From [Mycobacterium] stephanolepidis (lineage in GTDB: Bacteria; Actinomycetota; Actinomycetes; Mycobacteriales; Mycobacteriaceae), in assembly GCF_002356335.1 (NCBI RefSeq), contig NZ_AP018165.1, positions 248,001-312,000 on the forward strand: a stretch of 64,000 nt of DNA, in the 5' to 3' direction. Within the stretch, counting starts at the first letter, position 1. Each line of letters begins with the position of its first letter. A model generated the notes under the pieces. The model was given only the letters and a program-made list of their open reading frames with translations. It was not told the origin of the DNA and made no database searches. The position numbers and the translations under genes were made by a program. Positions 45,348 to 57,030 of the stretch are shown here, piece by piece.

Positions 45348-46715
45348 ATGACGGATGTGGATGTGGTCGTCGTCGGGGCCGGCCTCGCGGGGCTCTCTGC
45401 CGCACGCTTGCTGGTCGGCGCCGGGAAGTCCGTGCGTGTTCTGGAAGCACGCGATCGGGTGGCGGGCCGGAACATGGGCGGGTTCCTGAGTAACGGTGTG
45501 CCGGTCGAAAGGGGCGGCCAGTGGGTCGGTCCAGGCCAGGACGTGGTGCTGGACCTGATCGACGAGCTTGGTCTGGAGACGATTCCCAGTTACGAGGCCG
45601 GTGATGCACTCACCGTCATCGACGGTCGATTGATCCGCTATGCCGATGAAACCTTTGGAATCCCGGTGGAGAATCTCGCCGAGGTCGCCCGCCTGTGGGT
45701 CGATATCGAGGCGCTGGCGGCGACTGTTCCGCCGGAGGCGCCCTGGCAGGCGCCGGACGCTGAGAACCTCGATCGGCAGACATTCGACTCGTGGGTCACC
45801 GACAGCACACCGGACACCATCGCTCGACGGCTTTTCCGGTTCATTGTGCCCGCGGTCTTCTCGGCACAGGCATGTGAATTGTCGTTGTTGCACTTCCTGA
45901 CCTACCTGAAGAGTTCCGGAAACAACCTCGCGACACTGCTTTCCATCGGCGGGGGAGCCCAGGAACGCCGGGTTGTCGGCGGTACACATCAGATCTCCGA
46001 ACGGATGGCCGCAGACCTCGGCAAGCAGGTCCAGCTGGGCGCCGTCGTCAGGACCATCGCTCAGGACGCCGACGGGGTCTGCGTCTCCCACGAGGACGTC
46101 AACGGGACGGCAACGGGTGTCGTCACCGGTCGGCATGTGATCGTCGCCGTCCCGCCTACCCTCGCGGGCCGGATCCGGTGCCTGCCGACACTGCCCGCCT
46201 CCCGCGACGGCCTGACTCAGCAGATCCCCGCCGGAGCGGTCATCAAGTTTCAGGTCGGGTACCAGACGCCGTTCTGGCGCGAGGACGGACTCAGTGGATT
46301 TGTGGCCAGCCTCGACGACGCGTTCAGTCCCGTCATGGACAACTCGCCGCCGGACGGGTCGTGTGGAGTGCTGGTCGGATTTCTCGAAGGCGCCCATGCG
46401 CGTGCCGCCGCCGAGCTGTCTGTCGCGCAACGACATCGGATCGTTGTCGACGCCCTGGTCAAGTATTTCGGGCCGAAGGCCGCGGAACCATTCGACATCG
46501 TCGAGCAGGACTGGACTGCAGAGGAATTCACCCGCGGATGCTACGGAGGACGTCTTGGTGCGGGCGTGTGGACGCAGTACGGCAAGGCGCTGACCGCACC
46601 CGTCGGGCGTATCCACTGGGCGGGTGCGGAGCTGGCGCAGGTGTGGAGCGGCTACATGGACGGTGCCGTCCGGTCCGGCAGGCAGGCAGCCGAAGGGGTG
46701 CTGGCCTCCGGGTGA
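45348..46715 (+). CDS. Flavin monoamine/polyamine oxidase
   Basis: The 455-residue FAD amine oxidase has the dinucleotide-binding VVVGAGLAGLSAARLL with EARDRVAGR, the GGQWVGPGQD substrate-entry motif shared with putrescine oxidase and MAO, and the FAD-binding C-terminus RIHWAGAELAQVWSGYMDGAVRSGRQAA. It would oxidise a primary amine to an aldehyde with release of ammonia and hydrogen peroxide. GGAGATGTC precedes ATG 45348. The TetR gene and palindrome upstream suggest induction by an amine. Confidence 0.92.
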   Translation: MTDVDVVVVGAGLAGLSAARLLVGAGKSVRVLEARDRVAGRNMGGFLSNGVPVERGGQWVGPGQDVVLDLIDELGLETIPSYEAGDALTVIDGRLIRYADETFGIPVENLAEVARLWVDIEALAATVPPEAPWQAPDAENLDRQTFDSWVTDSTPDTIARRLFRFIVPAVFSAQACELSLLHFLTYLKSSGNNLATLLSIGGGAQERRVVGGTHQISERMAADLGKQVQLGAVVRTIAQDADGVCVSHEDVNGTATGVVTGRHVIVAVPPTLAGRIRCLPTLPASRDGLTQQIPAGAVIKFQVGYQTPFWREDGLSGFVASLDDAFSPVMDNSPPDGSCGVLVGFLEGAHARAAAELSVAQRHRIVVDALVKYFGPKAAEPFDIVEQDWTAEEFTRGCYGGRLGAGVWTQYGKALTAPVGRIHWAGAELAQVWSGYMDGAVRSGRQAAEGVLASG

Positions 46716-46721
46716 GGCGCG

Positions 46722-47324
46722 CTAACCGCCGAAACTCTTGCCCCAGCGCTCGGTGAAGGCGATATCGCTCAGCGCGGGGCGTTGCCGGGGGGCGTGATCG
46801 CGCTCGACGGTCGATTCGTCGGCACCGGCGTAATCCTCGAGAACCGGACCGATCGCGACGACGGCGATGGGCCGCACGTTCTCGGGGATACCGAAGACGC
46901 CGGGCGCATCGTCCACCCGGAATCCGGCCATCGGATGGGTGTGCAGGCCGTGCGAGCGCGCCTCCACGCCCAGCTGTGCGATCGCCAGTCCGGCATCGAC
47001 CGCCGCGTAGACGGCGGTGTTGTCATCATCACCCAGGTCGGTGCTCACCAGCACGAGCGCTGCCGCAACTTTTGCGTAAGAGTTTCCCCGATTGAGCAGC
47101 TCGACCAGTGCCTCGTAGGTGGCGTCACCGCGCAGACCCACGATGTATCGGACGGGGAAGCGCTTACCCCAACTGGCGGCCCAGCGACCCGCTTCGAGCA
47201 GGGCTGTCAGGGTCTCGGGAGTCAGGTGTGCACCGGGATCGAAATGCCGCGGACTCCAGCGCGAGGCGATCAGCGGCTGGATCGGAACCGAGGTGATGGC
47301 GGTACGTTCGGTCGGGTTGCCCAT
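46722..47324 (-). CDS. Nitroreductase-family flavoprotein
   Basis: The 200-residue protein fits the small FMN nitroreductase family: [66 protein letters not shown] and PIAVVAIGP. It would use NAD(P)H to reduce nitro or quinone substrates. ATG 47324 is the best start because the upstream part of the frame overlaps the divergent ask promoter. Substrate unknown. Confidence 0.87.
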   Translation of the reverse strand: MGNPTERTAITSVPIQPLIASRWSPRHFDPGAHLTPETLTALLEAGRWAASWGKRFPVRYIVGLRGDATYEALVELLNRGNSYAKVAAALVLVSTDLGDDDNTAVYAAVDAGLAIAQLGVEARSHGLHTHPMAGFRVDDAPGVFGIPENVRPIAVVAIGPVLEDYAGADESTVERDHAPRQRPALSDIAFTERWGKSFGG

Positions 47325-47410
47325 ACGGGCCAGGTTATCGAGTTGTCGTAACCCCTTATCCTGATGACTGGATCTCTCCCGACCCTGGCCGAACAGCAGG
47401 AAGGTATGCC

Positions 47411-49710
<2,300 letters not shown>

Positions 49711-49772
49711 CTCACAGGAACTTCACGGGTTTTCCCTGGGCAATGGTCAGTCGGTTCGGCCATGCTCGGGGC

Positions 49773-50174
49773 ATGACAACTCCAGACAATCCCGATACAC
49801 CAACGAATCCGGTGTCTGTTCCGCAGGCACCGCCGCCCGCGCCGCGTTCGGCGAGTAACACCTTGCTGGTGAAGATCGCCGCCGTTGTCGGCATCGTGGC
49901 CGGCGCCTTCGTGATTCTCGGCGTCACCTTCGGTCTCGGCGTGCTGGCCGGCTCGCAGTGCGGCCACGGCGGGCACGGTGGTCCTGGTGGCCCCGGCGAG
50001 CACGGCCGGCACATGATGTTCCAGCGGGACGGTCAGCCCCCGATGCTTCCTCCGGGTGGGCCGGTCATCATCGAGCGCGGTCCTGCGTTCATCCCGCCAC
50101 AGCCGCCCGAGCGTCAGGACCGGCGCGACCAGCCGCCGCCAGCGCCCTCCACGCCCGCCGCGCCGCGCCCCTGA
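49773..50174 (+). CDS. Single-TM proline/glycine-rich protein
   Basis: The 133-residue protein has a Pro-rich cytosolic start (TPTNPVSVPQAPPPAPR), one TM helix (about 34-58) and a tail rich in Gly and His (CGHGGHGGPGGPGEHGRHMM), then Pro, ending PPAPSTPAAPRP. The His/Cys cluster could bind metal (speculative). Its position after asd corresponds to the small proline-rich proteins Rv3705A/Rv3706c of M. tuberculosis. ATG 49773 is chosen because the upstream part reads into the gap. Function unknown. Confidence 0.72.
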   Translation: MTTPDNPDTPTNPVSVPQAPPPAPRSASNTLLVKIAAVVGIVAGAFVILGVTFGLGVLAGSQCGHGGHGGPGGPGEHGRHMMFQRDGQPPMLPPGGPVIIERGPAFIPPQPPERQDRRDQPPPAPSTPAAPRP

Positions 50175-50266
50175 CCCGGGTCCATCGCGATCCGACCGCC
50201 CGGCGCCACTGGCTACCCTGTCCTGGGACGGTTAGTGGCGCCTTGGCGTCGGATGGGAGATGAGGC

Positions 50267-51415
50267 GTGCGGCACATCAGGGGCAGCACGATCCTGCTGA
50301 CCGCGCTCCTGGCGTTCACGAGTCTCCAATCGTCCTGCTTCCCAGCTGCATTCGCGGACCCGCTGCAACCCGCGTCGCTGCCTGCGCTGGACCCCGGTGA
50401 GGTGGTGCGTGTTGGACCGGTCGCGGGGACGGGCACCGCGACCTCCGACTACAACCTGGGTGCCACTGATCTGTGCGAGTTCATGGTCTTCACCGGCGGT
50501 ATGCTGCAGATCTGTGGTGACAGCTTCGCAGGGCAGGGCGTGGGATACGGCGGCTGGTACTCGCCGGTGGCGCTACGCGTCGACACGGAAACAGTGCCGA
50601 ACGCATCCGGTGTGCGTCACTCCGGCGTGCTGGGCACCGATCGCCCGCTCTTGGAAGACCCGACTCCGCCGGGATTCTCGCAACTTCCCTCGGGCGTCAT
50701 CGACATCAACGGGACCAACTGGCTGTTCATCGCCGTCACCAAGAACCTGATTCCGCAGTCGACACGGCTGGTGAAACCAGACCCCTTCCGTGCCGGATGG
50801 CCGACCGTTCCGGGATCGGTACGACCCGGTGATTACGCGAATGGCCAGCAGACTCAGATCAGTGGCTATTACGACCCGCTATGGACCCCTGAATCGCCGA
50901 AGGGGTGGGTGTACATCGTCAGCGACGGATTCGATCGGTCGCGGCCCGCGGTTCTGTACCGGGCCAAGCCGGACGCGTTCACCGACCGTGCGACGTGGCA
51001 GGGGTGGGGCGCCGATGCTCACGGCAGGTGGGCCTGGGGTACCGCCGTGACGCCGTTGTGGGGTGACCACCTGGGCGAGCTGAGTATGAAGATGGTCGAC
51101 GGACAGGCGGTGCTGTCCTACTTCAACCAGACCACGGGCAACGTCGAGGTGCGGGTTGCCGACAACCCCACGCGGCTCGGCGCGGTACCGGTGACCACAG
51201 TGGTGAACGCCGGGGCTTGGCCCGAGGTCGCCGACGAGTTGCCCGAGTCGTGGGACAACACCTTGGCTCAGCCGTACGGCGGATACATCGGGCCGGACTC
51301 CACGCTTGATCGGCTCAGCATCTACGTCAGCCAGTGGAACACCGATTCGCGCGACCATGCTCCCTATCGGGTGATCGAATTCGCGGTGAACCCGTTACGG
51401 GCCGGTGTGGGCTAA
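50267..51415 (+). CDS. Secreted DUF4185-type protein
   Basis: The 382-residue protein has a signal peptide (about 1-31, ending FADP) and a five-bladed-propeller-like body with repeated strand motifs (DLCEFMVFTGGMLQICGDSF, GWYSPVALRVD, GWVYIVSDGF, MVDGQAVLSYF, WPEVADELP). It matches my memory of DUF4185 proteins of mycobacteria and of Rv3707c by position. DUF4185 members bear a glycoside-hydrolase-like fold; a related family acts on mycobacterial arabinan, so an envelope-glycan role is possible. GTG 50267 start. Confidence 0.75.
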   Translation: MRHIRGSTILLTALLAFTSLQSSCFPAAFADPLQPASLPALDPGEVVRVGPVAGTGTATSDYNLGATDLCEFMVFTGGMLQICGDSFAGQGVGYGGWYSPVALRVDTETVPNASGVRHSGVLGTDRPLLEDPTPPGFSQLPSGVIDINGTNWLFIAVTKNLIPQSTRLVKPDPFRAGWPTVPGSVRPGDYANGQQTQISGYYDPLWTPESPKGWVYIVSDGFDRSRPAVLYRAKPDAFTDRATWQGWGADAHGRWAWGTAVTPLWGDHLGELSMKMVDGQAVLSYFNQTTGNVEVRVADNPTRLGAVPVTTVVNAGAWPEVADELPESWDNTLAQPYGGYIGPDSTLDRLSIYVSQWNTDSRDHAPYRVIEFAVNPLRAGVG

Positions 51416-51478
51416 CTAACATCTGCATGTAACCAGAGTTATCGATGCAGCAATGGCGGCTGGTTAGGATGGTCGTCA

Positions 51479-51964
51479 ATGATTGCTAGCGGAACCTTGA
51501 TCGACATCGCCGCCGATGAGTGGATAACCGACGGGCAGGGTTCGCGTACCTTCGAATCTGTGGACGCTGAGGTGCTGGCAACCCGCGCAAGCGAGGCCCT
51601 GGCGTCTGGAGACGACAGCGAGGCCTTGCGTCTCGCAAATGATGCGCTGGAGCTGGAGCACAAGAATTCCCGGGCCTGGCGCATTCTGGCGTACTGCCTC
51701 GGCAGCATGGGACGGCACTTCGACGCGATTGATTGCGCACTCTCTGCCGTGAGATACGGCGGCCATGACGCCATCAACCACTACACCCACGCGTGGGCGC
51801 TCAAGGGTGCCAGCAAACCGAACGAAGCTCTCTCGGCGGTCGATGAGGCCCTCGATATCGAGTCTGGATTCGCCGATGCGCTCGCGCTGCGTGCGGTGAT
51901 CCGCAACGAGCTGGGCGACCGGGACGGGGCCATCGAGGACATGCGCAGGGCGCGGGCCCTCTAG
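51479..51964 (+). CDS. Tetratricopeptide-repeat protein
   Basis: The 161-residue soluble protein consists largely of three TPR units (ATRASEALASGDDSEALRLANDALELEHKNSRAWRILAYCLGSMGRHFDAIDCALSAV, INHYTHAWALKGASKPNEALSAVDEALDIESGFADALALRAVIRNELGDRDGAIEDMRRA). TPRs mediate protein-protein contact. ATG 51479 starts just downstream of the DUF4185 gene (63 nt). Partner unknown. It converges with the hydrolase gene by 4 bp. Confidence 0.82.
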   Translation: MIASGTLIDIAADEWITDGQGSRTFESVDAEVLATRASEALASGDDSEALRLANDALELEHKNSRAWRILAYCLGSMGRHFDAIDCALSAVRYGGHDAINHYTHAWALKGASKPNEALSAVDEALDIESGFADALALRAVIRNELGDRDGAIEDMRRARAL

Positions 51965-52794
51965 TCCTCCAGCGGGTGCCGCTTGAGGAACTCGTCGATG
52001 AGCGCGTTGACCTCGTCGGGGCGTTCCAGCGCGGCCAGATGTCCGGTGTTCTCCATGATCATGAACTCGGCCCCGGGGATCGCCTCGGCCATGAGCTCGG
52101 TCTCTGCGACGGGAAAGGTTGGATCCTCACGCCCCGCGACCACCAGGATCGGTGTGCCGATGCGCCCGAACAGCTCGCGTTGGTCCGGCCGTGCCGGAAC
52201 CACGCTGTTGACCGCCCAATAGACCGAGTCGACGTTGAGATCGCGCAGTTCGGCGCGGATCGCCTGTTCTACCTGGGGGCGCTCGCGCATGATGGTGGGG
52301 CCGACAAAGGCCTTCACCGCCCGGGTGGTGAGTGGTTCGCGGAATCTGCCCAGCAGTCGGACTATCTCCGTGAGCAGCCGAAACTCGACGGTCTGACGCA
52401 TGTTGGCGCGCGAGGCGGTGGCGTTCATCAAGACGGACGCTCCGGCACGGTCGGGATGCAGTGCCGCGAAGGTTCCCCCGATCATTCCGCCCCAGGAATT
52501 GCCGACGATGTGTGCGCGCTCGATGCCGAGGGAGTCGAGGATTTGTTCGATGCTGTGTGCGCAGTCCTCGAATCGGAACATTCGGTGCAGGGCCTGGCTG
52601 TCACCATGGCCGGGCGGGTCGACGAGGATCACGGTGTACCGTTCCGCGAAGTATCGTGCCTGTTCATCCCACATGGACCCGGTCATCAGCAGGCTGGGCC
52701 AGAAGAGGATGGCGGGCCCGTTACCGCCGACCCGCACATGCAGGCCGCCGAGGCAGCTCTGGACGTACCGGTCCTGCAATGCGGCGCCGCTCAT
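51961..52794 (-). CDS. Alpha/beta hydrolase
   Basis: The 277-residue hydrolase has the oxyanion region PSLLMTGSMWDEQ, DPPGHGDS, the nucleophile elbow GNSWGGMI, Asp in VVAGREDPTFP and His in MENTGHLAALERPDEV. It belongs to the large branch of meta-cleavage-product hydrolases, esterases and haloperoxidase-like enzymes; the substrate is unknown. The start is ATG 52794, divergent from the DUF486 gene with a 56-bp gap. Confidence 0.88.
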   Translation of the reverse strand: MSGAALQDRYVQSCLGGLHVRVGGNGPAILFWPSLLMTGSMWDEQARYFAERYTVILVDPPGHGDSQALHRMFRFEDCAHSIEQILDSLGIERAHIVGNSWGGMIGGTFAALHPDRAGASVLMNATASRANMRQTVEFRLLTEIVRLLGRFREPLTTRAVKAFVGPTIMRERPQVEQAIRAELRDLNVDSVYWAVNSVVPARPDQRELFGRIGTPILVVAGREDPTFPVAETELMAEAIPGAEFMIMENTGHLAALERPDEVNALIDEFLKRHPLED

Positions 52795-52850
52795 GCGCAG
52801 CAGGCTAGCGGTTGCGGGCGGTTGACAGGGAAGATCTGCAGAATGTGGAC

Positions 52851-53201
52851 ATGATTGCTGCCCGGTTCCTGCCGCCAGTGCTGCTCGTCTGCTCAAACAT
52901 CTTCATGACCTTTGCCTGGTACGGGCATCTCAAATTCAAGGATCACCCGTTGTGGGTGGTGGTCCTCGTCAGTTGGTTTATCGCGTTCTTCGAGTATTGC
53001 CTGGCGGTTCCCGCGAATCGTCTTGGTAGTGAGGTGTATTCGGGCGCAGAGCTCAAGGCGATGCAAGAGGTCATCACGCTGACGGTGTTTCTCGGTTTCG
53101 CGGTGTGGTACCTGGGGGAGAAGCTCACCCTGAACCACCTGGTGGGGTTCGTATTGATCGCCGCCGGGGCCTACTTCGTGTTCAACGGCCCCTTCGGCTA
53201 G
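52851..53201 (+). CDS. DUF486 small membrane protein (DMT-like)
   Basis: The 116-residue protein has four predicted TM helices (LPPVLLVCSNIFMTFAWYGHLK, LWVVVLVSWFIAFFEYCLAVPANRLG, LKAMQEVITLTVFLGFAVWYLG, HLVGFVLIAAGAYFVFNGPFG). This pattern is the DUF486 family, resembling half-size drug/metabolite transporters that work as dimers. It lies 45 bp upstream of furA. ATG 52851 is chosen. Function unknown. Confidence 0.88.
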   Translation: MIAARFLPPVLLVCSNIFMTFAWYGHLKFKDHPLWVVVLVSWFIAFFEYCLAVPANRLGSEVYSGAELKAMQEVITLTVFLGFAVWYLGEKLTLNHLVGFVLIAAGAYFVFNGPFG

Positions 53202-53212
53202 CAGAGCATTTC

Positions 53213-53240
53213 TTGACTCATTCCAGAAAAGGCGCATACT
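53213..53240 (+). promoter_or_regulatory. furA promoter with FurA operator
   Basis: TTGACT (53213-53218) and CATACT (53235-53240), 16 bp apart, form a -35/-10 pair. Between them TCATTCCAGAAAAGG is the sequence conserved before mycobacterial furA-katG and bound by FurA. The expected start of transcription falls at about 53247, the GTG itself, so the message is probably leaderless. Confidence 0.85.
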
Positions 53241-53246
53241 GGTGAG

Positions 53247-53675
53247 GTGACCGCAGTACAGCCCCCCGCCCCAGCCGCTGCATTGCGCAGGGCGGGACTG
53301 CGTGTCACGGCTCCACGCGTCGCGGTTCTGAACGCGATTGCGGCGCATCCACATTCGACCGCAGATGTCATCGCGATGGTGGTGCGTGCCGATCTTGGGA
53401 AGGTGTCCACACAGGCCGTCTATGACGTGCTCAAGGCCTGTGTGAGCGCCGGGCTGGTGCGACGTATCGAACCTGCCGGTTCCGCGGCGCTTTTTGAGAC
53501 GCGTATCGGCGACAACCATCACCATCTGGTCTGTCGCCGGTGCGGTGCCGTCACCGATGTGGACTGCACCGTCGGGCATGCGCCGTGCCTGGAGCCGTCA
53601 CACACCGCGGGGTTCGTGGTCGACGAGGCCGAAATCGTGTTCTGGGGCATCTGCCCCGAATGTCAGCCCAATTAG
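53247..53675 (+). CDS. furA: FurA-type peroxide-sensing repressor
   Basis: The 142-residue Fur-family protein has the winged helix (AAALRRAGLRVTAPRVAVLNAIAAHPHSTADVI, VSTQAVYDVLKACVSAGLVRRIE), the regulatory metal site HHHLVCRRCG and a C-terminal CPECQ, which with CRRC gives a structural zinc site. It represses itself and the downstream catalase through the conserved operator at 53213-53240. In most mycobacteria the partner gene is katG; here it is a monofunctional catalase. Confidence 0.93.
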   Translation: MTAVQPPAPAAALRRAGLRVTAPRVAVLNAIAAHPHSTADVIAMVVRADLGKVSTQAVYDVLKACVSAGLVRRIEPAGSAALFETRIGDNHHHLVCRRCGAVTDVDCTVGHAPCLEPSHTAGFVVDEAEIVFWGICPECQPN

Positions 53676-53696
53676 TCAGGTTTCGAGGAGGTTTTC

Positions 53697-55160
53697 ATGT
53701 CCATCCGTACAACCACGAACACCGGAATCGCAGTGGAGAGCGACGACGAGTCGTTGACCGCGGGCATCCAGGGCCCGGTTCTGCTGCACGACCACTATCT
53801 GATTGAAAAGCTTGCGCAGTTCAACCGGGAGCGCGTTCCCGAGCGCATCGTGCACGCCAAGGGTGCCGGCGCATACGGAGAGCTCGTCGTCACCGCCGAC
53901 GTCTCGAAGTACACCAAGGCCAAGCTGTTTCAGCCGGGCGTGAAAACAGAGTCGCTGGTGCGCTTTTCGACAGTGGCAGGCGAACAGGGAAGTCCTGATA
54001 CCTGGCGTGACCCGCGTGGTTTCGCCATCAAGTTCTATACCGAGGATGGCAATTACGACCTGGTCGGCAACAACACCCCCGTCTTCTTCATTCGCGATGC
54101 CATTAAATTCCCAGATTTCATCCGCTCGCAGAAGCGGTTGCCGGGATCAGGATTACGGGACCACAACATGCAGTGGGACTTCTGGACGCTGCGTCCCGAG
54201 ACGGCGCACCAGGTGACCTGGTTGATGGGTGATCGTGGGATCCCGAAGAACTACCGCCACATGAACGGATACGGCTCGCACACCTATCAGTGGGTCAACG
54301 CAGAGGGGGAACGTTTCTGGGTGAAGTACCACTTCCGTACCGATCAGGGGCAGGATTTCCTGACCCAGCAGGAAGCGGATGCGCTCGCCGGATCCGACGC
54401 CGACGCACATCGTCGCGATCTGTGGGATGCGATCGAGCAAGGCAATTTTCCGAGCTGGACCCTGCACGTGCAGATCATGCCGGTGGCCGAGGCACAGGGA
54501 TACCGGTTCAATCCGTTCGATCTGACCAAGGTCTGGTCCAAGAAGGACTACCCCTTGATCGAGGTCGGCACATGGACGCTCAATCGCAACCCGGGGAACT
54601 ACTTCGTCGACATCGAGCAGGCCGCCTTCGAACCGTCGAATATCGTTCCGGGAATTGGCTTCTCACCCGACAAGATGCTGCTCGGCCGGGTGTTTGCCTA
54701 CGCCGACGCACATCGGTACCGGATCGGCACCAACTACGCGCAGCTGCCGCCCAACGAGGCGCGGGCTGCGACCGTGAATTCCTACTCCAAGGAGGGCGCG
54801 ATGCGGTATCACTTCAATGATCCCGAGGTTCCGGTATACGCCCCCAACTCCTTTGGGGGTCCTCATGCCGATCCGCAGGCAGCGGGCGACCTGGGCGTGT
54901 GGGATTTCGACGGCACCGCCGTGCGTGCCGGGTATGTCCAGCATGTAGAGGACGACGACTTCGTTCAGGCCGGAACCTTGGTGCGTGAGGTGCTGGACGA
55001 TGAACAGCGCGCGCGGCTGGCGAGCAATATCGTGGGCCATGTGCTGGGCGGCGTCAGTGAACCCGTGCTGTCCCGGGTGTTCGAATACTGGAAGAACGTA
55101 GATTCCGAGCTGGGCAAGGCCGTCGAAGAGGGCGTTCGCGCCGGCCTCGACGCGCAGTAG
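53697..55160 (+). CDS. Monofunctional haem catalase
   Basis: The 487-residue clade 3 catalase has catalytic His in [12 protein letters not shown], Asn in [10 protein letters not shown] and the proximal haem Tyr in [14 protein letters not shown]. It lies 21 nt after furA with a GAGGAGG site, so one transcript. It destroys hydrogen peroxide but has no peroxidase domain, and so would not activate isoniazid as KatG does. Confidence 0.96.
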   Translation: MSIRTTTNTGIAVESDDESLTAGIQGPVLLHDHYLIEKLAQFNRERVPERIVHAKGAGAYGELVVTADVSKYTKAKLFQPGVKTESLVRFSTVAGEQGSPDTWRDPRGFAIKFYTEDGNYDLVGNNTPVFFIRDAIKFPDFIRSQKRLPGSGLRDHNMQWDFWTLRPETAHQVTWLMGDRGIPKNYRHMNGYGSHTYQWVNAEGERFWVKYHFRTDQGQDFLTQQEADALAGSDADAHRRDLWDAIEQGNFPSWTLHVQIMPVAEAQGYRFNPFDLTKVWSKKDYPLIEVGTWTLNRNPGNYFVDIEQAAFEPSNIVPGIGFSPDKMLLGRVFAYADAHRYRIGTNYAQLPPNEARAATVNSYSKEGAMRYHFNDPEVPVYAPNSFGGPHADPQAAGDLGVWDFDGTAVRAGYVQHVEDDDFVQAGTLVREVLDDEQRARLASNIVGHVLGGVSEPVLSRVFEYWKNVDSELGKAVEEGVRAGLDAQ

Positions 55161-55222
55161 GGGAGTTCTTGGATGGCGCCGGTTCTCGTCAAGGGGGCCG
55201 GCGCCATCCGTATGCTCGTCGT

Positions 55223-55669
<447 letters not shown>

Positions 55670-55670
<1 letters not shown>

Positions 55671-56284
55671 TGCGTGGGTTCGTCGTCGCGGGGGTATCGG
55701 CGTTGGCCCTGGTGTTCGCGCCGGCGGCCCAGGCGGCAGGCCCCGACGCAATTGTGCTCAAGCCGAAGGTGGTGAACTCGATCGTCGGCACCGAGCTTCC
55801 CGTCACCCGGACTGTCGAATCTCCGACGGCCGGCTATCAGGTGAGCGAACCGAGTTGTCTGAGCTTCGTCGATGTGGGGCTAGACGAGGTGTTCAACGGT
55901 AATGGCGAATTGGCCGAGTATCGCGGGCAGACGTCTCAGAAATCAGATTCGGACGCAGCGTATTCCGTGAAGCAGGCGGTGGGGGTCTTTCAGCGCCCGA
56001 TTGCCGCGGTGGATCCGGTTGTCGCGCTGCTGTTCATGGACAACTGCTATGGCGTACCTCTGGACGTGACCGATGGCCAGGGTGCGCGGGAAACGTGGAC
56101 CATCACCAAGGGCAAGTCGGGAGACACCTCGGCCAGCTGGTCGATGGCCAGCGCCACCGGGGCTACCTGCTACGTGCAGATGCGTGCGAAGCGCGAGGTG
56201 TTATTGCAGGTGAAGGCGTGTGTGCCGAAGAATGGCGAGAGGATCGCCACGGCCCTCGCCGATGCCATGGAGGGACGAGCATGA
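55670..56284 (+). CDS. Secreted PknH-sensor-like protein A
   Basis: The 204-residue protein has a Sec signal peptide ending AAQAAG and a single domain with Cys pairs (PSCLSF, DNCYGV, ATCYVQ, KACVPK). The pattern CLSFVDVGLDEVF...AYSVKQAVGVFQ resembles the extracellular sensor domain of PknH-type kinases, here without a kinase. It starts in the stop of ohr (TGATG) and ends in the start of its paralogue (ATGA). Its position after the peroxide genes suggests envelope function in stress, which is inference only. Confidence 0.75.
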
Positions 56285-56928
56285 CCATCAAGATCGCCTC
56301 GGCCGTGACTACTGCGACGGTGGTCGCGCTCGCGCTGGCCCCCGTGGCGGGTGCCCGTCCTTCCGATCCTGGCGTCGTCAACTACGCGGTACTCGCGCGT
56401 GGATCGGTGAGCAATGTCCTGGGGGCGCAGCTGGGGTCGCATAGCGAGTTCACCCAGCCCTTCCAGGCGTTCTCGGTGGATGTCCCCGAATGCAACAACT
56501 GGTCGGACATTGGGCTCGACGAGGTGTACGCCGATCCGGATCTAGCCTCGTTCCGGGGTGCGACGACGCAGGACTCGGCCACGGATGCAACGCATTTGGT
56601 CAAGCAGTCGATCGGGGTGTTCGCCAACAACGATGCCGCTGACCGCGCATTCCATCGGGTGGTGGACCGCACCCAAGGATGTTCCGGCCAGACGGCCACC
56701 TTGCTCCTGAACGACGGCCGACGCGAGGTGTGGACATTCTCCGGACCAGCGGCCGGTGCCGCCGATGCCGCGTGGATGAAGGAGGAGGCCGGTGTCGACC
56801 GCCGCTGCTTCAACCAGACCCGTAGGCGCGAGAATGTGCTGCTTCAGGCCAAGGTCTGCCAGCCGGGGAACGGCAGCCTTGCGGTGAACGTGCTGGCCAA
56901 CACGATGCAAAACGGCCTGGGCCAGTAA
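56281..56928 (+). CDS. Secreted PknH-sensor-like protein B
   Basis: The 215-residue paralogue of protein A has a signal peptide ending VAGARP and the same skeleton: PECNNWSDIGLDEVYADPDLASFRG, THLVKQSIGVFANNDAADRAF, four Cys (PECN, QGCSG, RRCFN, KVCQP). It overlaps the preceding gene by ATGA. A tandem duplication of a mycobacteria-restricted secreted domain; ligand unknown. Confidence 0.75.
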   Translation: MTIKIASAVTTATVVALALAPVAGARPSDPGVVNYAVLARGSVSNVLGAQLGSHSEFTQPFQAFSVDVPECNNWSDIGLDEVYADPDLASFRGATTQDSATDATHLVKQSIGVFANNDAADRAFHRVVDRTQGCSGQTATLLLNDGRREVWTFSGPAAGAADAAWMKEEAGVDRRCFNQTRRRENVLLQAKVCQPGNGSLAVNVLANTMQNGLGQ

Positions 56929-57030
56929 AGGATTCGCTGTCGCCGCGCAGGCCCGTTGATTCGCCGAGTGTGCAGATCCGGTCGAAATCTCGATGAAAAT
57001 CGACCGGATCCGCACACTCGACCCGAGCCT

